From NCBI GenBank assembly GCA_905331475.1, contig CAJNYU010001119.1, forward strand, positions 1-64,000: a DNA stretch of 64,000 nucleotides, read 5' to 3'. The stretch is from Rotaria socialis (taxonomy: Eukaryota; Rotifera; Eurotatoria; Philodinida; Philodinidae). The position numbers were made by a program, and so were the translations under genes. Below, piece by piece: positions 38,645 through 52,889 of this stretch (position 1 is its first letter; every line of letters begins with the position of its first letter). The notes beneath the pieces were generated by a model. The model saw only the letters and a list, made by a program, of their open reading frames with translations. It did not search any database and had not been told where the DNA came from.

Positions 38645-41440
38645 ATGTATCGATCAGTCCTTTTGTTCACATTGGTGGGATTGTTGTTGCTTACAAGGAG
38701 CCACTGTTTCGATTCAGGTTTCTCTGGACAAGAGAAAACAACACATTTTGGTTTGACTGAATGTGCTCTATTGAGAATAACAGCGAGCTATCTTAAATCA
38801 GCTTATGGTTCTACTGATCTCGACAATATAGCTGGTGGTACTGGATTATGTGATGATGTTGAAACAATGTTCAATCAAATTCAACAAGAAACTCGTCGAT
38901 TAGGTATCAATTCAAAACTTCGTTCTGTTATTGATCAAGTATGTACATCAAATGTACTTGTTAATTTGGAAGAATTCACGTCACCTTCATCACACTTTGA
39001 TAATGAAGCATTTATTGAAGGATCAATACTTATTGCTAATCGTCTTGCTGATGTTCAAACCAATTTAATGCGTGATTCTTTGTCAGTATTCGATGCTCGC
39101 CAATCATTTGGTCAAGCGATGCATACATTACAAGATTTCTATGCGCATTCGAATTGGGTGGAACTAGGACGACGAATACCCAATCCAAACATCAGTAAAG
39201 GACAGATGTTCGACTTATATGCACCAGAGGGCTTTGCTACTTGTAGCAATTGTACACAACAGAATTGTGCTGAAAATAATATTTTGCCTGAGATTTTAAG
39301 AGGTCAATATTTGACAAGTGGATATTTCAATATATATCACACAGGTTCTTCCAAACCGAAAGGCAAATGTAGTCATGGCGGTCCATTCGATGTAACAACT
39401 GAAACTGATGCTATAGGTTTTGGTATTAATAAAGATAATGAAAACTCTGACCATGGGTCATATCATATCATTGCAGCTAAAATTGCTCTCGATGCTACAG
39501 TGCAACAATTAGAATCATTGTGGTCTACTGTAGGCAATGATACTTTCGGTCGCTTCTTAGGTTTTCATTCAAGTAGTCTTGTCATTGCAATTGATACGAC
39601 AGGCAGTATGGGACCCGTTATCAAACTGGTCAAAGAACTGGCAATTGCTATAATCGAATTTACACGTGAAGAAAATGCATTTTTCAGACCATCGAACTAT
39701 ATTTTCTCGCCGTTCAATGATCCTGGATGGGGTCCATTAACAATTACAACTGACGCTCAATATCTTATAGATACAATTAAGAATTTAACTGTTTCTGGTG
39801 GTGGTGACACACCAGAATTATACTATCATGGTGTCAACGAAGCTCTTCAAGTATGTGAACCGAATTCTATCGTTTACACGTTTACTGATGCGCCCGCAAA
39901 AGATTATTATCTTCAACCAAAAGTATTAGCACGTGCTGCTGAACTTAAATCCAAGGTTTTCTCGTTTTATGTAAGTTCTACATTCCCGTTTGGAAAGCAT
40001 CGTCGACGAAGAAATGTTGGTGAAATACTAGATGGTTCAGTAGATGATGACCTAGCCACAGCAACTGGTGGAGCAACAATTGGACTTAATCCAAGCCGAG
40101 ATAGTAATGCAACAGCAGCATTTGCTATTCGTAATTTATTTCCAAAGCAAACCCTACTTGCCATAACTGGATCCGATACAATCAATAGAACATTTGCTAT
40201 TGATGCCAATATTTCTCGCTTGCAAATTGATTTAACTTCTAGTAGCTCTGTGCTGACATCAACTTCTGATTCATTACATTTAATTGGTCCCGATGGTGTA
40301 TCAATTACTCCTGTGTTGACCGCCGATGGAACGTATTTTCAATTATATACTATCGAAAATCCACGAGCTGGTTTATGGCAAATTTCAAGCAGTCAATCAT
40401 TTTCTCGTACTATCGAAATAACTATTCCAGAGACGTCAAACTCATCAACACTGATGACATGTCGCACAGTACTAAGTCAACCGATTAAACGCGAATCAAA
40501 TAATAGTTATGGGCCTTTACTTACTGCGCCTACTGTTAATCAAGCAGATCTTGTAATAGTGACATCATGTAAAAATCTTAGGTCTTCTATTCAATCGGCC
40601 ACTGTTGAATTAGTTAACAAAGTCGGTCAAGTAATATCAGTTTCGCATGCATCAAATGTCACAGAAACTGGATCCATCATTTTCCCCGTGCAAATACCAA
40701 ATACTGATTTTCGAATGGTGACCAAAATAAAATTAATAGATGGTTCAATAGTACAACGACAAAGTGATGCTCTCATTTCACCAACCTCAATTCTAATCTC
40801 AATTACTAATCAACCATATACATTTAAAAACAATTCAATGGTTCCAATTACATTCACTATCTATAATCAAGCACAAGAAACACTCACAATTCATATGTGT
40901 GCACTGGATACACTACAGATACTTGGTGACAATGGAACTTGTCGTAATTATACTGTTTCTAACATGAGTTACATTCATGATAAATTGAATATTGATATAA
41001 ATGTGTGGCTAGAAGAAAATCATACTAGAAATGTCAGTAATATAACAAGTGGATCCATGACATTTGCTATCACTTCAAATAGCAATGGTAGACAAGAACT
41101 TAAAAATTATCAGAAAATTCCTTTCTACATTCAAACACGAGAATATAATGATCCATTACCAGTAACATCTACGTAAGTACACACAATGCTAATGTTTCGT
41201 ACTCTATTTCTATTTTTTTTCAGTACTACTACAACGCTGAGTACATCTGTAGTTTCAAGTCCAATCACAGTAGCAACCACAACAACAAACAAAGCATCAT
41301 CTGTAGTTTCAAATTCAACCACAGTAGCAAACACAACAACAAACAAAGCATCATGCTGTAGTTGCATATATACTTATTCGTTTGACGCTTACTTGATCTT
41401 TTTATTATCACTTATTTTTACATATTTTCCAATATTTTAA
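38645..41440 (+). CDS. VWA7-like secreted/membrane-anchored von Willebrand A protein (2 exons)
   Basis: Exons: 38645-41172 and 41224-41440, 914 aa. The ATG at 38645 begins a clear signal peptide, MYRSVLLFTLVGLLLLTRSH. An N-terminal Het-C/VWA7-type region follows (FGQAMHTLQDFYAHSNWVE). A VWA domain has a MIDAS-like DTTGSMG near residue 316 and FTDAPAKDYY. Ig-like/beta regions are rich in Asn-glycosylation sequons. Exon 2 encodes a Thr-rich stalk with a nearly perfect tandem repeat of about 60 bp, then a Cys cluster (CCSC) and a hydrophobic C-terminus, fitting a GPI signal or a single TM anchor. VWA7 function in animals is poorly known. Good overall match in domain order; a specific orthologue is not claimed. 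Confidence 0.8.
41243..41354 (+). repeat. Tandem duplication of ~60 bp in the stalk exon
   Basis: Two copies of a unit starting ATCTGTAGTTTCAA and ending AACAAACAAAGCATC, differing at a few bases. Each encodes about 20 residues of Thr/Val/Ser-rich stalk. Confidence 0.7.
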
Positions 41441-41517
41441 CAGGCAGGATATTTTATTTTATTTTTCTTTTCATCAATAACTAAACTAGAATAAAAAAAA
41501 GTGCAAAAAATCTTCAT

Positions 41518-42682
41518 CTATTTATTATATTTTGATATCCATTGTGTACCATCGTGTGTGGGTTGAAACGGAAAAGGAATTAATAATCGAATTAAAAGTG
41601 CACTAATCCTATTAGTTTCAAAAAATGTGGTCCAATTTAGTTTACATCCTAAATCATACGGGCGTTCTTGTTTTTGTTGTGCAGGATTAATCACGATGGA
41701 TCTATCGATTTTTTCTTCAACACATGTTTGGCCTTTAGTTATAAGACTCATTTGCCATATAGTTAAAGTCAAGACAAGGCCCATTGCGACAAGATTAGCA
41801 AGAAAAAGAAAGAGGGTCAATACACCAGTAATAGGACCTATAGTTTCGTGTTCTATAATAGCCATAGTTATATCATAGGGTCGTAAAATAGGATCGCATA
41901 GACGGAAAAGTATCTGATCATGAAACATTACTAGTTGAAATTCTTGTTGTCCAACAATAGTAGCATAAGCTGCAATCATCGCCATATAAACACAAAATAA
42001 AAGAAAATGTACATGATTTTTATATCCAACGCAATTGTTAATCCACGGGCCTACGCAAAAAAAGAAAATTTGCAAACACAATATATTCGATGTTGCATAA
42101 TGAAAAGAGTAAGCTAATGAAAATGTTCATTCTAGATAAAACTATTAGAACGAATACGATTCAGTGACACAAATCGATCAAAACAAAATCTAATGGTTGT
42201 TCACGATGAAAAACATTTGATTTTGTAATCGTTCTTCTACAATCAAATGTAAAAGATTAAATATTTCTCGAAACCTTTGAAGTGATTTAGAAAAAAAAGA
42301 CATTCTCTCCTAGAATAAACTTACAATGATGATCATAACGAACAACACATTTTTGACAAACTTTACAATGATGTGCTCGCGGCGGTTTCATCACACCACA
42401 TTTCAAACATTTCGTATAACCTAATGCGTCTTGAGTTGATTTGTCTATTTTTAAATCAGCAACAAAACCCGGAGATTTTGTAATTCCGAAGTAATAATGC
42501 ATAACTGTATTAATCACTAGCCAATGTCCAACGATTAAATTAAAGAAAAATTGTCTATAAAATCCATGAGACCACCAATACGGAAAAAGATGCTGATAAA
42601 AAACCAGTGCGTTCTCGTAAATAAGAACGATCGTTATTACAACACATAATTTTTCAAGAGCCTGCCGAACAACTCCACCCAT
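41518..42682 (-). CDS. ZDHHC16: DHHC palmitoyltransferase, ZDHHC16-like (2 exons)
   Basis: Exons in transcript order: 42682-42325 and 42050-41518, 296 aa. The protein S-acyltransferase has a membrane topology of two N-terminal TM segments (LCVVITIVLIYENALVFY; FFFNLIVGHWLVINTVMHY), the Cys-rich DHHC domain (YTKCLKCGVMKPPRAHHC, CQKCVVRYDHHC, PWINNCVGYKNH) and two further TM segments. MKPPRAHHC and the spacing are as in ZDHHC16. The catalytic Cys codon of DHHC is split by the intron, with T in exon 1 and GC in exon 2. Human ZDHHC16 is longer (about 377 aa), mostly at the ends. The gene is convergent with the VWA7-like gene; the stops are about 80 bp apart. Confidence 0.88.
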
Positions 42683-44602
42683 GTTTCGTTCAATTCTTCT
42701 TTTTTTTTGGTTTTAACGAATGTGACCCCATAACCGAGCGTTCGTTCTACGCTTGATTGAATATATCATTTTTTCCTCTTTTTTGCGCATCTTGTTTTTT
42801 CTTACATATTGATTCATCGAATAGCGATTGATCTAGCTGTATGGATGGGTTGCTGATTATGTTGACTATTATTGATGATCGATTTCCGATAATCAATAAA
42901 TATACATAGCGGCATTTATGCAAGTGTACCGAATCGAATTGAGAAAGAGAATTTTTTTATTAGTATTTGGTCAGTTCATCTTTACGTCAATATGCACAGA
43001 CGTTCTTTTATCGACTTTTGAATATGTGCGCGCGACAACAATCTGCGATATAATTTTCTTTCAATTATCTAAACATTCGCGATTTCCTGTGCCGACAACA
43101 AGTGATAAAAAAAAAAAATTTTGTCTTATGAAAACAGCAGAAGAAAAAACAAGAATGTAAGATTGAACATGATTAAATGATATATTTGTTCATCGTTTTC
43201 ATTTCATACATATATACGAAATATACTATACACAAAAGATATCTTGCTTATTTAATTTGATGATGTATTGTACGCATGTACATGCTTCTTTCCGTTCAAT
43301 GTATCAATCCTATTGACACGTGGTCAACGCGTTAGATTGAACAACGAGCACGATGAGTTAATCGTTGGGTGTGCCATCAATGTATACTCAGGATGTTGAT
43401 CTTCACTCTCATTAGATAACCAACGAGCTGAAGAAAGATGTACTAATAAGGCTTAAATGTCTTTTTCTTTTTGCTATATTCATCACATTGTTTTAATTCA
43501 CCTTTAAACTTCCGAACATGTCCTTTAAGAGAATAGTTCTTTTTAGCTCGTTCTTCTTTTTTTTTCTTTTCACTTTTTTCAATTTCTCCTGATCGTACAT
43601 CAATAATTCAAAATATAAAAAAAAATAGTTTACAATAATACGAGGGAAGTATAGTAAAAAAAAACAACAGAAGTGCAATTTTTTGAAGCTAAAAAAAAAA
43701 CAAGAAACTTCATGCTAGAAAACGAAAACAATAAATCTGGAGATGCATTTCTATATTCGTAAGGATTCTTGAAGCTTGTTTACACAAACCAACATTCCAA
43801 AAAAGAAGAACAATAACTTTCAAAATCAATTAGACTAGTGAATTTTTTCTCTCGTTTTGAAAGAAAATGTCTAAGAACAGAAAAAAAAAATGTTACTAAT
43901 GTCAAACAAATATTAGATTTACGAATCACATTGTGGATCAACTCAACTATCATCGCAGCCTTGCCGCAACTTGCACATGGTGAAGCAAAAAAAGGTGAAC
44001 AAGAAAAAACAAATGAAAGAAAAAAAATTAAAAAAAAAAAACAGTCTTTCGAGTGTATGCGTATGAATGTATCTTTCTGTGCAGAACAGAAAGGATCCGT
44101 GTTGCTGTTACTCAAACGACAATCGATTTTCAGGTGACGAAAGTGTACGACGCGCAAGAGAAAAATATGTAAGTGACTTCATATATGTGTCAGTCGTTTT
44201 ATTAGAGGCGCGTAGGTAATGCATGACGAACATTGATAGATACAGAGAAATATTACGTTTGTCCAACTTTTGTATTTTGATGTTCCTTAGAAATCATAGT
44301 TTAGTTTAATCTTTCTCTATTAAAAAAGGACGTGCGTAGGTATAATATTTATATACGATATTACTTCTATTTTATAATACTTACTATTTAATTTTACTTG
44401 TTTAGGAAAAAATTCATTTAAGACTGTGTGTCTATGTGTATGTTTACTATCGGAAATCGACATATAGAGCTATAAGTACACAAGCTCGCATAACGCCGGA
44501 CAATTTAACGATTGGTTCAATAATACATTAGTGAACCAACCAGTTACTTAGCAAACAAGAAGAGAAAAAAGAAGAAGAGAAAAATAAGATAGTATTGGTA
44601 CG
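42683..44602. other. Long upstream region between ZDHHC16 (-) and KLF (+)
   Basis: 1.9 kb without a convincing ORF. Contains A-runs and AT-rich sequence. The promoters of both divergent genes should lie here. No specific site is recognised. Confidence 0.4.
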
Positions 44603-46191
<1,589 letters not shown>

Positions 46192-46401
46192 AGAACACAA
46201 AAGGAAAGAAATTAATTTTTTTGTAAATATTTTTCTCTCGGTGTCATTAACATCGGTGTGTGTGTGTGTGTGCGCGTTAGTGTATTCTTAGAGTCAAACA
46301 CCAATTCATTGGTGATGTGCAAAATAACGACTTTTGATTCTTTATTTCTCTGAATTTTTTTTGTTTATTGTAAAGAAAAGAAAAGGAAGGAGAAAAGAAT
46401 A

Positions 46402-47956
46402 TTATTCTTTAGTGAGAAAAATTGTATGTTGAGCACCAACAGTAATATTGGCTATTTTTTTTATGTCCATATATTTTGATGACATCAACCGTGGAATTTT
46501 AACATCATCTTCACCATGTCCATGTTGAAGGGATGTTCCAGTACCAAACGAATAGACTTTGCCTTTCTCATCAATTATAAACGATACATGATTTCCACAT
46601 GCTATATCAACTGCTTTTGGAATATTTGGAATAAGTGTTGGTTTATCAAGATGAGTGGTTAAGCCTTCTATACCCAATTGACCTTCATGGCAACGTCCCA
46701 TTGCGTAAACTTTACCTATAAAAAAATGTATAGGAAAAAATAAACAAGAAAGATTCATGAGAAAATTCACCATCAACAGTAAGACCAATTGTATGATGAA
46801 GACCACCAGCAAATTTTTTCCATTTGTAACCGTCTAGTGATGGAATATGTACTGGAAAAAAGATAGATTCTGTCGATGATAAACCTAAGATGCAAGAAAC
46901 AATAATTTGTTGATGAACTGCTTTTAAAATTGAAATAAAATTTCATACCAATTTGATGGAAATTATTCAGTCCACCAGCAAGTATATAAGATTGGTCTTG
47001 CACTTTTAAAAAATAATGATGGGCACCCGTAAATATATCTTCGAAAAATAATTTTTTTTCCTTGATTGACGATCGATTATAAAGAATAGGTGCAGGTGTA
47101 ATTAATCGTTCTAAACATTAATTTCTTTTATATTAGCAACGGAAACAAAGGCATATATATATAAAACATAAAAACTTACCAATTCCTCCGCGTCGACCAT
47201 CCTCAGATACATATCGATTTAGTCGACCTAATTGGCCTGTTTCTCCGTTTCCACATGAATAAACTTGTCCTGTTTCACTAAGAAACAATACAAAATCATT
47301 GCCACTTGCTATTTTTACAATTTTTTCTGGTAAAGAAATTTCAACTGGACATTGTGCCATTTTACGTTTGCAAACTAGACCATAAATTCCATTTGAACTC
47401 GAACGAAATGTGCCCCAGCGTGAAACAATCGAAAAACAAAATCAAATAGTACATGGTATAATTCAAAATATCGATAAAACCTACCATAAACCTTACCAAT
47501 ATTGGATAAAATTAATGTATGACTATCGCCAGCAACAATTTGTGTGATTTTTTCATCATCTGCATTCATTACTTGACTTAAATCAACTTCTCCAAACGGA
47601 TCAATATTACCATGATCTTCATCATCATCGTTCTCATCATTGTTATCATCGGGACGACCCAAAGCATGTTCATCATTACAACCAAATGTATAAATATTGT
47701 TTTGATTTGTTAAACAGACTGTATGCAAAGGACCAGCGGCAATTTGTATAATAGGTTCAGGAATAAGTACAGGTTGAGGATTTTTTCGTTGATCAATGGA
47801 ACTCTTTAGACCTAATTGTGTCATACCATTTTCGCCAACAGCTAATACTTGACCACCTTTGGTATTAGTATTTACATTTAATGGCACAGATAAATATGTA
47901 GGTTTTCGACGAACAGTTTGGCGTTTAGTATTCGTAAGACGTTTCGAACGAGTCAT
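46402..47956 (-). CDS. RCC1: RCC1, Ran guanine-nucleotide exchange factor
   Basis: A chromatin-bound seven-bladed propeller that loads GTP onto Ran. From ATG at 47956 the protein begins MTRSKRLTNTKRQTVRRK, a basic tail like that which binds chromatin in RCC1. It continues with QVLAVGENGMTQLGL, AAGPLHTVCLTNQNNIYTFGCNDEHALGR (in pieces), IVAGDSHTLIL, WGTFRSSNGIYGL, KIASGNDFVLFLSE, CGNGETGQLGR, FAGGLHHTIGL and VGAQHTIFL, aligning block by block with vertebrate RCC1. An Asp/Asn-rich insertion sits in blade 2. At least five introns are present. Intron 47484-47420 appears to be GT-AC. The frame is open upstream to 48016 without an ATG, so the start chosen is the first Met. Confidence 0.9.
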
Positions 47957-48817
47957 GGATGATTTCGAATTTGATTGTTGAACTAGAAGAATTTTAGATG
48001 ATAATCTTAGAAACAAAAAAACAGAAACAGATTGTTAGTTTCTTTTCTTTCCTTTCCTTTCTTGTACTACACATAGATGTATAGAGGTGATATGTGTACA
48101 CTTTTAACTATGGACTTGTATGGAATGGACGAGAAAAAGTCATTTTGACGCAGAAAGAAATAAGAAAAAAAAATCTAAGCAGCGAAATTTACCAATCCAA
48201 AGAGAGCAATAAATATCATCAATAATATGAAGAAATTGGTTAATATTGAAAATAGGTAATTAATGATAGAAATGCATGTAGAAACTATTTTCATTTGGAT
48301 TTATTCAAAAGATAAGATCGATTCAAGTGAGTATTTTACTATAGAGAACGGCGTATTATCTTTCTCGATGTTTCTAAATTCGAGGAATCAAAAAGAAAAA
48401 ATTTAATCGACAGATTTGAATAATTTTCGAACAATCAAAAGTCATATTCGAAGCTATTTTTAATTCTATCTTCTATTCTTATATTATCGATGATATAAAC
48501 ATTGAACTATCATCAAGAGAAATATTAACCAATAGAATATATCTTAATTATAGTTTGATACTTTTAAAATAATCTCAGACTCTTGCAAGTTATTATTTAT
48601 ATATTGATGGTCATATACAAGATGATATGAGTTATTGATTTTTGAAAAGCTATTCATTTGAATGAATTTACATATGTCATTTTTATTTCATACTGCCATT
48701 AGAAAAATAATGGTTACGAGTAGAATAGTAGTAATAATAAACAACAATTAGATTAAACGAAATGAACAAGAAAACAAATGAGAAAGAATAATATTCAAGA
48801 TCCATTCACCGATACAA
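47957..48817. other. Intergenic region between RCC1 and RNMT
   Basis: 5' flank of RCC1 and 3' flank of RNMT. AT-rich, no ORF of note. Confidence 0.4.
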
Positions 48818-50453
48818 TCATTGTTCCGCGACATTACAATCATCATATTTGACGTGATGTGTTTTTTGAAAAGCAAATGTAATATAAAGACCTAAAATAG
48901 AACTAATATAATAAAACTTTCAATGATGAAAATGATAACGTACTTGCTATGTCCCATTCTTCTTTAGATAGAGTTCTCTACAGACATAAAGAAATCATTA
49001 ATTGTCAAATAAATACAATAACATACTTACACAGCTTCTAACAGAATTCGGATGCTGTATATTAGCATCATTGATGTATTTTTCGGCATGAGCATACCGC
49101 GTATGATCTATTGGTGGTCTTCGTTGTTGATGTGGATTGTCTGTCGGAAGTTCATAATACTAAATTATTTCTTTATTTTAATAATGAATTCTCTCTATTA
49201 ATTCTTTTTCTACCTCTAAAGCTTTCATTTTCTCTAGGAGACAACGACTTTCTTGAGTGCCTTGATTTGCATCGGAAAATTCTTTAAATGTTTGTCGTTC
49301 CACAAACTTCAAACCATGTTTTTTTGCTAAGCTATGAAAATAAAATATAGTAACAGTGATTCAAATGTAAAATATTGAATATACTTTTCGAGTAAAGGAA
49401 AATAGACAAGATATTCAGGACAATCCACAACTTTATCAAGAGTAAAATGATATTTAACTCCAAAGAGTGGAATAGATTCGGTGCTTTTTTCACTCAGATC
49501 CACAGACGGGTCGAAAGTGATACTAAATACATCGTTAGAAATACTTTGACCAGGTGAATTACGACAACGTTCACTAAAACAAAAATATTTTCTTATATCA
49601 TTTGTTGAACTTCTTTGTTAAAAGAAATAAAAACATACACCAATTCACATGAATTGACAGTAGTACCAATAAAATAACCACCTACACGTAAAAATTCAGC
49701 AGCATTACGTAAGAATCGATCGGCTGACTTCAATTTATCGAATGAATAATGAAGTACAAATTGTGTACTGACGAGATCAAAGCATGGTTCACTGGCATCC
49801 ATTTTGTCTCGAATAAGTTCCTAGTATATCGAATGTACGTCAAAAGAAAAACATTTGGGAAAACATTAATTAAAACATACTTCAGTACAGTCAAGTGGAA
49901 AGAAGTTTGCTTTATAATTGCAATATTTTTGTCGCTCTCGATAACGTTGTTCACATTCTTTTACCGAATTTTCAGCAAGATCTAGAAATTGATAATCAAA
50001 TACATGCGTTTTTTTAAATTTCTTTTTCAGCTGACCAGCAAAAGTAACAGAATTGACACGACCAACGTGCCATTTAAGCTGATCACCACCTAAAATTATT
50101 TCAATATAAAAATATTCAATTAATTGAAAGAAAAATTTAATCATTATCTACCTTTACCACAGCCCATATCGAATACATGAATTTTATTACTTCGCTCAGG
50201 TTGTTCGTTTCGAATACGTGCTAAGTAATCATCTAGAACATAAATGATAATAAAATACTCTAGAGAAATCTAGAAAATATTACATACTGATTAGTGTACT
50301 CTTGATCCAATTGTTGAAATTTCGCATATAGAAAATTTTACTTTCATTGCGTTGACCCAAACTATGACTCTGCGAATTATTATAAAATGTGTGAGCACCG
50401 TGCTCGTGCGATACAGCAGATTTTGAAGAATCAGTCTCAATTGAATTAGCCAT
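48818..50453 (-). CDS. RNMT: mRNA cap guanine-N7 methyltransferase
   Basis: Methylates the guanosine cap of nuclear pre-mRNA. ATG at 50453 (MANSIETDSSK), stop at 48818-48820, about seven exons with introns of about 45-75 bp. The conserved order is FYMRNFNNWIKSTLI, the SAM motif VFDMGCGKGGDQLKW (interrupted by an intron near 50150), VFDYQFLDLAENSVKEC, CFDLVSTQFVLHYSF, VGGYFIGTTVNSCEL, GVKYHFTLDKVVDCPEYLVYF, VERQTFKEF and the C-terminal GTLSKEEWDIA with SLYITFAFQK, all as in RNMT. The N-terminal regulatory part is short compared with the human protein. A splice acceptor lies 1 nt before the ATG (AG at 50455-50456 on the complement). Confidence 0.92.
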
Positions 50454-52879
50454 TCTAAAAAATAGTAGATCTATTTCAAACAGAAAATATGATGCAATAA
50501 TATTGATGGGTTCAGAGATGTGTGAAGCAAAAAACAGCGGGAAATACTGAACCATACGTTTTTTTTTATCTTTCAGCTTTCTTCCGTCTTTAGATCTCTT
50601 TTATTTTATTAAAAACACAATTGTAGCTGAAAAAATTTGGAAACTTTCTAAAAATTAAAGGGAGAGAAGAAGTATTAAAAAGAAAGAATTCTCCTATTGG
50701 ACCATATGTTCAGCAATGAATATCCAAGTATTATGAAGTCGCCAGTGTACAACAATACAGGCAAAATAACTTTTGGGCATGATTGTTCTAGTTATAATGA
50801 GAGCAAAACAATACGTTTTTGCTCGAATTATTACTCAAATAAATAATAATTGAGAGCTTGACTTACTGATATTGCATTTTATTGTGTTAAAAAGAAAAAA
50901 AATCGAAAATGAGTACAGCTGAAATTTAGTGGCGTAACCAGGATTTGTTGGGTGGTTGGGCTGAGCCCTAACGTGTTTCTAAAAAGTTATGTTTGGTGAT
51001 ACATAACCTTTTTTTCATAGAGTAAGGATTTAATAGTGCATTCAGGTGGAAAAAACTTTTTAAATGATGTTTCGTTTGCTTATGAAAAAGAAATCAAGAA
51101 TCATAACTTGTAATTCGCAAGGTGTTATTGTTAAAGAATTCTACTATTCTTGTGGAAATCAACAGAATTCTCCATTAATTGTTCGAAATTAATGTTGAAA
51201 TCATATTCTACTTCTAAAACATGCAAATCACTCAGCCAAGTATTCAACATTGTATGTTATATGCGTATCCTTTTTTCATAGTCGTGATCCGTGACGGGAT
51301 CATGAATAGGGTTTTCAAGTACAAAAAGATCACCACTCTTTGTCTTTTTTTAATGCATTTACACTTGTTTTGGCTGAAACCGCGTTTAGGCGCACAAGAG
51401 TGTCGAAAAATGGTCGTTTTCAGCTCGCAATTAGGATCCTGGTTGTCATACAAACAAACCCACTTTTAATAAATAAATGAATGTAGAATTATTTTAATGC
51501 AAAATTTTTTATTTTCTTGACATATTATATCGGAATTTTCGATTTTAATCGATCATTTTCAACCTATATACCAGGACTTTTTACAACAAAGATGTTACAA
51601 AACATGACGACAAAAACAAAAAGAAGAAAACCCTCTTTTTGATCAATTATATACTACCTTTTTCTTTCAACTTGGCTGTTCCTTACAATCGTTCGAACTC
51701 GTGTCAGCTACGTGCTTATGGAATTCTTCTTATTCACAACTATTTCTGATCATTGAATAAACAATTGGATCTTCATTCAATATTCAATACTATTTAATTT
51801 TCATTGTTGCCATTCTGCCATAACCAATACTGTGGCACCTGGCACTTTTATTAGTTGCGGCTCTGATCCTCATCCAGGCGTAACCCCCCCCCCCCCTCCC
51901 CCAACCAGAATAGAAGCTCATCCGAAATAGAGATCCAGCCTGGACTTTATAACTTCCCAATGTAATAGAAGCCCACTTAACTCGAAATATGTGGGTATAG
52001 AGAAATGAAGAAAACAAAGCATTCTGTTGGTAATAGTCGATTCTTTTAATTAAATATTCATATACGTCAGTCGATTTCTTTTCTTCTATATATATATATA
52101 TTGTTACCAAGGTGGAAAGTGCATATTTGGAACCCTCAGCACCTCAGTATGAGAGAGCCAATTTGATGCTTGCTACCTACACTTTCCTCTTGATTGTTAT
52201 GTTATACTAACATTGTGCTTTTTTGTTACACACTAAAATTGTGAAACGTGTAGCGTTTATCTTTGTGAAATTGTCTTGAAACTTTTTGTAACAACAGCAT
52301 AGACTAGTGTAAATAAACGAGACCATGAAATTAGCGCAACTCTATTTATTGTTGCTTTTGCACTTACATAAATCTCTCTCTACGGAACAAACTGATTTTC
52401 ACTAATAGAAATCACTGAAAATCACTATCAAGCATTAATGATGTGGATAACAACTGAAAGTTGATTATAGATTACAGAGAACCACGAAAAGTCAGTAGAA
52501 ACTGTTAGAAATCACAGAAACTCTCAAATTATACAGTTAAACATAAAATACTGATTTCTGTTGATTTTTACTGATTTTCTTTTTTCCCAGTGCGCAATAT
52601 TTTTAGTGACCACTTTTGATTTCTCATGATTTTTCTTCATTTCTAAATATTTTCAATGGTTCTTACTGGTGTGCAATGAACACATAAAAACTTATTTTCC
52701 GTAATAGAAATGGATAGAAATCACTGGAAATCATAAGAACTCAAGAAATAATTTTTTTCCCCTACGCTACAAAATGGAAAATTTGATCGCAATAGAAGCA
52801 TACTTTTAAACTTATAATTTTCCAAACAAATTAGAAGTCCAGGGCGCTTCGCTTCTGTGCCGGGGGGGTGGGGGGTGGG
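50454..52879. other. Gene-poor accessory tract
   Basis: No convincing gene. A stretch beginning GTGGCGTAACCAGG at about 50931 and one with CCAGGCGTAACCCC at about 51876 share a word seen at the ends of several animal DNA transposons, and a C-run of about 14 follows the second, but no partner inverted repeat was confirmed. The short ORFs at 51221-51469 and 51790-52110 look like chance. Confidence 0.35.
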
Positions 52880-52889
52880 NNNNNNNNNN
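52880..52889. other. Assembly gap (10 N)
   Basis: Ten N between a G-rich stretch (52862-52879) and a C run (52890-52898). The flanks are complementary homopolymers, so the gap size is probably arbitrary. Confidence 0.95.
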
